Positions 33,701 through 42,700 of a stretch of 64,000 bases of DNA are shown in pieces (position 1 is the stretch's first letter; each line of letters opens with the position of its first letter). The position numbers and the translations under genes are program-made. The notes below the pieces were generated by a model that made no database searches, had not been told where the DNA came from, and saw nothing but the letters and a program-made list of their open reading frames with translations. This DNA is from Arion vulgaris (taxonomy: Eukaryota > Mollusca > Gastropoda > Stylommatophora > Arionidae), in NCBI GenBank assembly GCA_020796225.1, contig CM036754.1, positions 40,833,779 to 40,897,778 on the forward strand. The letters are read 5' to 3'.

Positions 33701-36700
33701 GAGATTAGAATGAGAGTTATACAGTGCTACATAGAACCAATACTGACATACAGATGCGAGTCATGGACAATAAACAAACAGATCGAAAAATCTCTGAGAA
33801 CCACAGAGATGTGATTTTACAGAAGAATGATGAGAATCCCATGGACTGCTAAAATGACTAATGTGGAGGTGTTGAATGAGGTCAAGACACAGAGAAAGCT
33901 TATCATCAATATAAGAAAGAGACAGTCATCATTTTTCAGACATGTGATGAGGAGGAGGGGTTAAAACATGTAACAATTGATAAAATCAAGGGGAGACGAG
34001 ACAGAGGAAGACAATTTTGGATAGCCTGACTTCATGGTACGGAAGAGCGTCAACATCTGAGATGATACAAACACCAGAGACAGAGATTTATGGAGATCAA
34101 TGATCGCCTATGCCAGCCGGCACAGCCCCTAATGATGATGAGATCAGTGTGGGCTTACTCAGAACAAAGAAATGGGAAGACAGTTAATGGGCACTGTGGT
34201 GCCTTCAATACAGCAACATCTAGCATGACTATGAAGACCACCAATACCTCCAAGGCTCTCTCTTGGGCGGCTAAACAACAGACCACACATACGATTATCA
34301 GACTCCATGAATATGCATGACTAATGATCTAAAGATGAAGGACTGTAGGATGAAGATTATGATGCAAGCTTGTTTTATTACCTGTCCTTCAAACCGTAGA
34401 GCACTTCCAGATACAAGTGGCTTCTGGGCCAAGACGCAGGCATCATTGAGAAGGTAACGAGTAGCAACATTATCACTGGCATCAATAACGACATCATATC
34501 TACAGGAGATATCAACATATTATTAATGAATCTATTGATTATTGATATAAACAGGGTGTTTGTAAAGTCTCACAACACTTCATATGTAGGTCAGCTTGAA
34601 AAATGAAGTACATGATGTCATCAAAAATGTGCTAAAACAAAGTAGTGAAATTAGTCACAATAGTTACTGCTATGGTCTACTGTTGTTCTTGGTAAACTAG
34701 AAAGAACAAATGAAATATTCATTATAGCAGATGCTGGAAATATCCACCACAGGCTTCAAGATATGTCTGTACACATTTCTCCATATTGTCAAATATTATT
34801 TCTTCAGTTGAAAACATCATTATGGTTTGAGTGAAAAGAATTACCCCAGCAGACAACAGTCATTCATTGCATATTGTACAACAATTAACCATGGAACACA
34901 TTTTTTATGACGTCATGTACTTTGTTTTTCACATTTGTTCTATGAAGTGTTGTGAGACTTTACAAACACCCTGTAGATATAGAACCCCCTACCAACACTC
35001 TGAACACATCCACAAACGATTAGTTTCTCCCACCCAGATGTTTGTTGTTAAACCCTCAGTAATTATGGCTAGACTCATCAATATAAACAACATCTTCCTC
35101 GCTTGCATTATCTTTTATCAGCTGCTTAATTGCAACTTCAGCCTTCATGTTGCCACAATCTCTACATTCTCTTCCAAGAGTAATGAAAACGTTGCAGTAG
35201 TAAGCTGTGCTAACATCTGTTGAGATCCATTCTTCCCCTTTTGGTAGGGTTACCCCATGAATAGCCTCACATGAATTCCTTCTTTGCTTCTCTGGCAAAT
35301 AAGTGTAGGGTCTGAAGTCCATGTTCCTATGGGCTTTCCCCTTTCTTTTCTATATTTGAGAGGGGGAGAGAATCTGGCCTTGTAGACCCAAAAGACTCCA
35401 ACAACTCTAGGCGTGTAGTGCTATACTCAGTGTTATGGAAACTCCTACTCAGGTAGTCTCACCCAGATGTTTAATGACACGTATACCAATGGTTTCTATA
35501 CTACTAAGTATTCTTGCTACATATGAATGCAATTGTCATTGTCCACTATCTTCTTCAGCTCTGTCTACGAGACTCCAATCGCTCTGATCTCAGTTTTTCA
35601 TGGGGTCTCTGTGGCTAAGTGGTTAAGCCTTTGCGTTACGTTCTGAAGATCATGGGATCAAATCCGGACCGCGCTGTTCTGTTTACAGGTGCAGTTTTTC
35701 TTAGGATTGTTGCCAGAGCTACGGAGTTTGAGTAATACTCTCGGCAGGCGGTGTTTCATTTCTGCAAAGAGGGAACCAAGCTATATGGGGTAAAACCAGG
35801 TGCAATGAAGTCAATCATTCAACTTATTCTTCTCCGTTCCTCATGGAGCTTAAGGCGTTGACAGTTATTCACCACTTGTCCGGAATCTGGCTGTTTTACT
35901 CATGGCTTCCCAGAATAGTCCAGCATTCTTCAGTTCCTCAAGAAGACTCCCCCTCCAAGTCGGTTTAAGATGTCCCCTTTCCACTTTCCCTGTAGATACC
36001 GCTCAAGTTATTGCATAGTGACACTTGACTGTATCTTCCGCAGGGTATACACCGACCCATTGCCATTTTCTCCTCTTAATCTGGATCATCATGGGTCCCT
36101 GTCCTGTTCTTATCCTCAGGTGTGAGCATGTCATACCAGTCTCAGAATGCACCAACGGCATATGTTGACAAATGTATGAATCTTATGTGTATTTAACTTG
36201 GTGACTCACCATGTTTCCGAGCCATACAGCAAGACAGATTTCACATATCAAACATCGTCATCATCATCAGGTGCCATGCCAGCCGGCGATCATGGATCTC
36301 CACAAATCTCTGATGTTGACTATACCGTGCCGTGAAGTCAGGCTGTCCAAAATTGTCTCTCTCTATCTTCCTCTGTCTCGTCTCCCCTCAGTTTTACAGG
36401 TTGTCACAATGTGTACTAAGCATAATGATAAGTCAAGCATATCATTTTTTTTTAAACTGTTGTTACTGCCTGTAGTACCGCTTTTTAGGGCGGTGTGGGA
36501 CGAGAGCCTGAGAAATGTAATGGAGGCATGGCTAGTGCAGTCACCATGAAACTGTTCAGGTTAGGATTTTTCTTTTATGCACACAACAGAAACAAATCCT
36601 TGGCCTTACCGTGGATTGAACACGGTTTTCCCGCATGGGAGCCGCACTCTAATCCATTCAGTCAGACACTCCTCTAGTCAAACATAATATCTCTAATATC

Positions 36701-39700
36701 AGTACTTACTTGTCAATGATGTCCAGGGCGTTGGTGCTATTCAACTGAAGTTGGTAAGGGACGTAGTCAACACTTGGATTTAACCTGCAAATAATAAACA
36801 CTACATGCAACAATCTAAGAAAGGTTATAGGTCAGTGGTTAGTGCACTAACCTCCTAGATAGGTGGTCTCAGTTTTATCTACAAGCATGAGATTTGGTGT
36901 GGGGACCGCAACCATTTCTCAGGTCAACTCTGATTTCATCGGATACCAGAACCATGTTTTAGTTTATTTAGTATTTGATGTTTTTATTTAGTTGTTTTCT
37001 TGATAAAGTCCTTTGGTCAAAACGTCAAGTGTTGTTGAGTTTTTATATTTAATATTTCATTTTTCATTTCTCATGTAATACTGTAATTTACTTGTCCATG
37101 TCCATATGCCAGTTTACTCAGTATTACCACATCACTCCCCATGGTTTCCTCCAGATCTGATCTGATCACCTCAGATCTGTAGGTTTCCGTACATTTCCTT
37201 ATTAGATACCAGAACGGCATACCAGACACAGTTGAGTGTCACTAGACAGCAACTTGAATGGAATCCACAAGTAAAACGTAAAAGGGGACCTCCTAAACAG
37301 ACCCAGAGATGGAGTCCTCTTGAGAAACTGAAGGACGATGGACTATCCTGGGAAGCCATCAAGAAAATAAATAGAAATCGCACAAAGTGGCAAATAACTG
37401 TTGAAATCCTATGCTCCACGAAGAGCAGAGAAGAGCAAGTAGGAAGATGGCGCTCTAACCACTTTACTACCATGAATGAAAACTGCTGCATATCCTTTAC
37501 AGGATGTCGCCATTCAACCACAATAAACGAGCCATTGATTTTTTTCTAGGCACTACTTATACGCTCAGTAGTTTGCCATTGCTTTCTCAACAGTGAGATC
37601 TATTTTTGACCATTCCTAAAAATCCATGGGAACAAATTTGCTTTCAAACTGCCCGCAAGGAAGTTTAAACCAGGTACTCTTGGGTTGTGATCGAGCTCAC
37701 TACCGCTAAGTCACAAACGCTATGCTACTATGGTTCTCCATTAATATAAGAACACAAATAAACATGTTTCTGCCTTCAGACAAGCCTTCTTCACACTTCA
37801 CCCATAGGGAAGCATAGGTCCAAAACCAAGGCCTCCCAAGCCCACCTATCCACAGCCATCTTTTCCAGATCTCTCCACTCTCTCCCCATTTTCTTGTATT
37901 CCGTCTCCAATTTCTGTCTCCAGGTGTTGCTGGGTCTTTCCTTACCTCATTTGCCATGGGGGTTCCATCAGAGAGCCTGTCTCGTAATACTGTCAAGAGG
38001 GTTTCCTCAGTGTGTGTCTTATCCATCACCACATTCTGTTCCATGTCTCTTGGTCCACCGGCCGCTGTCCCGCTCTATTCCATAGTTCCTCAGACAAGTC
38101 TTAGCCTCAAAATAAGTTGAAGACAAAACACAAGCAATTCTCATTCTAAAAATGAAACATAAAAACTGTTGTCAAAACTCTGACATAACAGGCCCTTACC
38201 TGAAGCATGACTGTGCTATAGACAAAGACTTTGAGACACCAACACGTTCAGTCGTATGAAGGATCTGTCTATGCAGATTACTAAGTTCAACTTCATCATA
38301 GTCTACAACCCCAAGTTGACCTTTAACAAAACCAAAGAAAATGTGAAGCGAGCTACAATGAGGAAGGGGAAGGGGAGGGGAGAACAATACAAACACACAG
38401 ATGTAAGTATGGAGAGAAAAAGTAAAAGAAAAATTGAATCTGCTCTCATCAAATATAACTTTAATCTAACGATTAGAGGCATGACACATTTGATTAATCA
38501 ACACAGAACGGGTGTGATTAGTCATTATATGCTGGTAAAGATAATTAACAACTAAAAACAGTACAGAGTGGATAAGGCAGTGGAAAAACATATATGTGCT
38601 TTTGAATATAAGTGTTACAGAAGATTCCTCTGTATATCATTGACAGAGAAGAGAACGAATTGATCTATCCAGAAAGAACTCAAAATCAAAGAAAACTGGC
38701 TCATGCTACAAATAAGAATTAGAAAATTGAAGTATTTTGGACATATAAAAAGACAAGAAGGGCTGGAGAAGACCACATGGAAGGAGACATACCAGCAAGG
38801 AGAAGAAGACCACAGAGAAAATGAATTCAGGATGTAACTGATGGTTAAAGCATGAGAGCTGTAGCGGCATGAAGAGAGAAATATGAGAGAGAGAAATTCC
38901 GAAGGACTGTTAAGGTGGCAAAATTCTGCTCAGGACAAGCTATTTGATGATGATGAAAGATCATGCGGAGATTAAAGCACCTATGGACATGAAGTACTAA
39001 TGGAAGTGTTGTGATGATGATACTTACTAATCACTAGATTAAAGTAATATTTGGTGAAAGTAGATTACCAAAGTGGGATGGATTATTGTATTGCGGAAGC
39101 GATCACGTATCGACTTGGACACAACAGGGTTGTGGGTTCAATTCCCATACTCCATGTTCCACAGTGAGGAAAGGAATTTGCCCTCCTTCCTCTTGTACAA
39201 TAGGTAATAGAAAAGTGAAGTGATATGCACTTCATATCCTAAGGTCTGTAAAGGCTACGGAAAATTGTATTTATTTATGGATTACCAAATAATCCAGGAC
39301 AGTAAATGAGTGTTACTTCAAAAATATTCTTGAGAAAAGTCATAAATATTTCCGGAAAGTAAATGAGTGTTATATTCTTTAAAGGGTTTAAAACCAAAGG
39401 ATTGACTTCATTGCACTGGGTTTTACCCCATATGCCTCGGTCCCACTCCACAGAAATGGCACGCCATCTGCCGAGAGTATTGCACAAAGCACAAACTTCG
39501 TAGCTCTGGCAACAATTCTAGGGGTCTCTGGAAAAAATGCACTTGTGAATAAAATGGTGCAGTTTGGATTAGAACCCATGAGCTTTGGAACACAAGGTTA
39601 TGGCTTAATCACAGAGACCCCCTATATTCTTTAGGAAAGACATCTTCTTCTTCTTACACTCCATATCGACCACATGTTAACAACTGTGCGATTTGTATGT

Positions 39701-42700
39701 GATCTGAGTCTAAGTGTGACTGTACATTGTGCCAGTTATCGCCTACAAGTAGGTCAGCACATCCGATTTCTGCATTGCTTTCTATTTACTAGGGTAGCTT
39801 TCCTAGGTCCTACATCAGTCGCTTCTTACGACATGCCTTGTAGGTCGCAGTGGTACTATTCTTTGCTTCCCTTGCAGACTCTGGCACCACACGGGCGATT
39901 AATATTTCAGAAAATGAAATGAGTGTTATGACAACAACAAAAACAGTTTTACTGTAACAGTCCCAGGCTGACCACTGACTATTTTCAATGTATTCAAATC
40001 AACATCTGAGACTGTGTAGAAGAAGAAGATGAACACCATGCAAACATGTAACTTGCCTATTCCTGCTGCCGCTAAGTAAATTGCAGCTGGACATCCAAGA
40101 CCTCCGGCACCCACAATAAGAACTGATGAATTTTTCAATTTAATCTGTCCTGAAATATAAAAATTAGAATGTTAAAAAAGTTAATACTAATACTGTAATT
40201 TTTCACATAATTTTTAACAGATTATTCCACATGACTTTCTTCTTTTCTTCTTCAAACGCTCCATATCGACCACTTGTTAAACCACTCTCTGTGATTTGTA
40301 TGTGATCTGAGCCTAAGAGCAATTGTAAGTTGTTTCAGTTATGCTCCTACAAGAAGACCAGCACATCTGATTTCTGCAACGCTTTTTATTTACTAGGGTA
40401 GCTTCACTAGGCCCCTACACCTCAGTCACCACTTATGACATGCTTTGTAGGTTGAAGTGTTAATTCTTTGTCCCATTGTGAGCCACATCAACACACGGGC
40501 TACAAGACTTTCAATATGACATATCTCTCTTTTTATGGCAAGAATATTGTTGGAGATCTGTTATTTACTATTAGTGTTACCAAGAGGTTAGAGTAATAAT
40601 ATTACCATCCACAATACTGGTCAAGAGATCTAGCTATTCATCATCATCATCAAGGTGCGTATCCTTTATAGGACGTTGCTCTCTTTGCAGCACATCTGAA
40701 ATTCACTCTATCTGACTCTGTCTCTTGCCAGTTCACCCACTTCGTCGATGGTCATGTTCATGGTTTCTTTAATATCTTGTAGCCATCTTCTTCTTGGTAT
40801 GCCCATGCGTCCTGGGACCCTGCCCTCTAATATTGTTCTCTTCAGGCTATTATGACGCTTGATGTGACCAAAGTATCTAAAGTTTCTGTATAGTATATTG
40901 TTAATCAGCCAATTCTCTTTAACGTTTAGTTCTTTCCGGACATCAGTGTTCTTTCTTTTTCTGTCCATGGTATTCATAGGAGATCTAGCTATTACTGTGA
41001 GATATTTAACACTTCACACTGGCCACCACACCTCCCTTCAAATGCTAAGACTTAGCAATGTGAGGTCTAACACTTCCCACTAACCACCACACCTCCCGCC
41101 AAATGCTAAGACCTGGTACTGCAAGGTCTCTAACACTGGCCACCACACCTTTAAATGCTTGCACCTAGTACTCTGTCTCTCTTTCCTGTGATACCCTTGG
41201 CACTTATGGCAGCAACAAATGCACACCATTCTTCTCTGTTCTTAGCCATCCTCTGTATTGTGTTCCAGCTATGATTCATTTCTTTCAGTTCCTGTTCTAC
41301 ATCAGGTCTCACACAACGAACTCCCACCACTGTCTGTTGGTAATCTGCTTATATGGCCGAACCATTTAATGTGTTGTTTCTTGTTGAAGTTATGTATTGA
41401 TGTTATACCCACTTTTTCCTGTTGTCTTCCCTTCTAAACTGGTCTCTTCTTAATACTCTAAGCATTCTGCATAGACATTTCATCTCTGTTGTGACTAATT
41501 TTCTTCTATAGTTTGATGTCAGCATTCAGATTTGGGACTGGTACTATAAAGTCAGGAGAAATATTGTGTTGTACAATGCTCTTTTGTCTAAAGGTCTAAA
41601 GACGAAGGATTGACTACATTGCACTAGGTTTCCCCATATGGCTCCGCCGCTCTCTGCAGAAATGGCAATCCACCTTCTGAGAGTGTTGCACGAACACCGT
41701 ATCTCCAGCAACAATCTTAGCGATCTCCAGAAAAAATTTCAAATGACTCTGTCCGGATTCAAACCTACAACATTCAGATCGCCAAGTAAACGTCTTAACC
41801 ACTTGGCCAAAGAGACACCCAAAAGGATAAAGACCAGACCAACAGGCCCTTTTAGTGTTCATGGTGACATGCTTGCATTTCAAAATTGGTGCCATTTGCC
41901 CTATCATTTGATTTGCTTAACCATGTACATTTCTACTACAATAACTATATAAGCATATTCTCACCTTTAACACCAAATTCCGGAAGAATCAATTGTCGAC
42001 TGTAACGAGAAATATCCTCATTTGATAAGCTAGAAACTGGAGATATTTTCTTTGTGCCATCTTTCTCAGAAGTTGTCAGTAACTTCAATCTAGCTTCTTG
42101 ATCCTAAATTGTTTTAATCAAAAATGTTTTTGGTGAATCAAACACAATGACAAAAAGCATAGGAAACAAAGAGTTAACGTTATATACACTCAGTGTTCTT
42201 TGGTGACTTACTGTTGAATAATACTTGAATACACTTTAATGAAAAACGAAAAACAATGAAAAACTTTTCTACAGGTCCCAGCACATGGGAAAGACCAGCT
42301 GATGACAGAGTTGTGTGGAAAGCCAACTTGCGAAAGGGCGCAGAAGCTTTTGAGAAGAGACTTATGTATGAGCTGAACGACAAGAGAGAAAACTCAGAAG
42401 TTGTCACAGTAAAACACTTGCAATTGACCGTCTGTAAAGACGAAAAAGGCCATATACACTTTAATAGATGTTGAATGTTCAGTGATTTAAAGAATTTGGA
42501 ATTACATGTTGTACAAGAAGAGCTGGTTGCTTGAGAAGCAGAGAGATGAGCTTGTTTAACCAGCAAGCAAACAGAAACCTTCAGATGATACCGCACAGAT
42601 AGCAAAAAATAAGGACCAAGGAGAAGATGGGTGCAAGATGTCATAGACAAGCTGAGTATGACAGTGACAGATGCTGAACACTTCAGGCAGGATAGACTAT

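Noticed and set aside
40047..40058. GT donor GGCAA|GTTACA for MOCS3 exon 3
   Set aside because: It would join exon 4 out of frame; the GC donor two codons earlier is in frame and matches the family.
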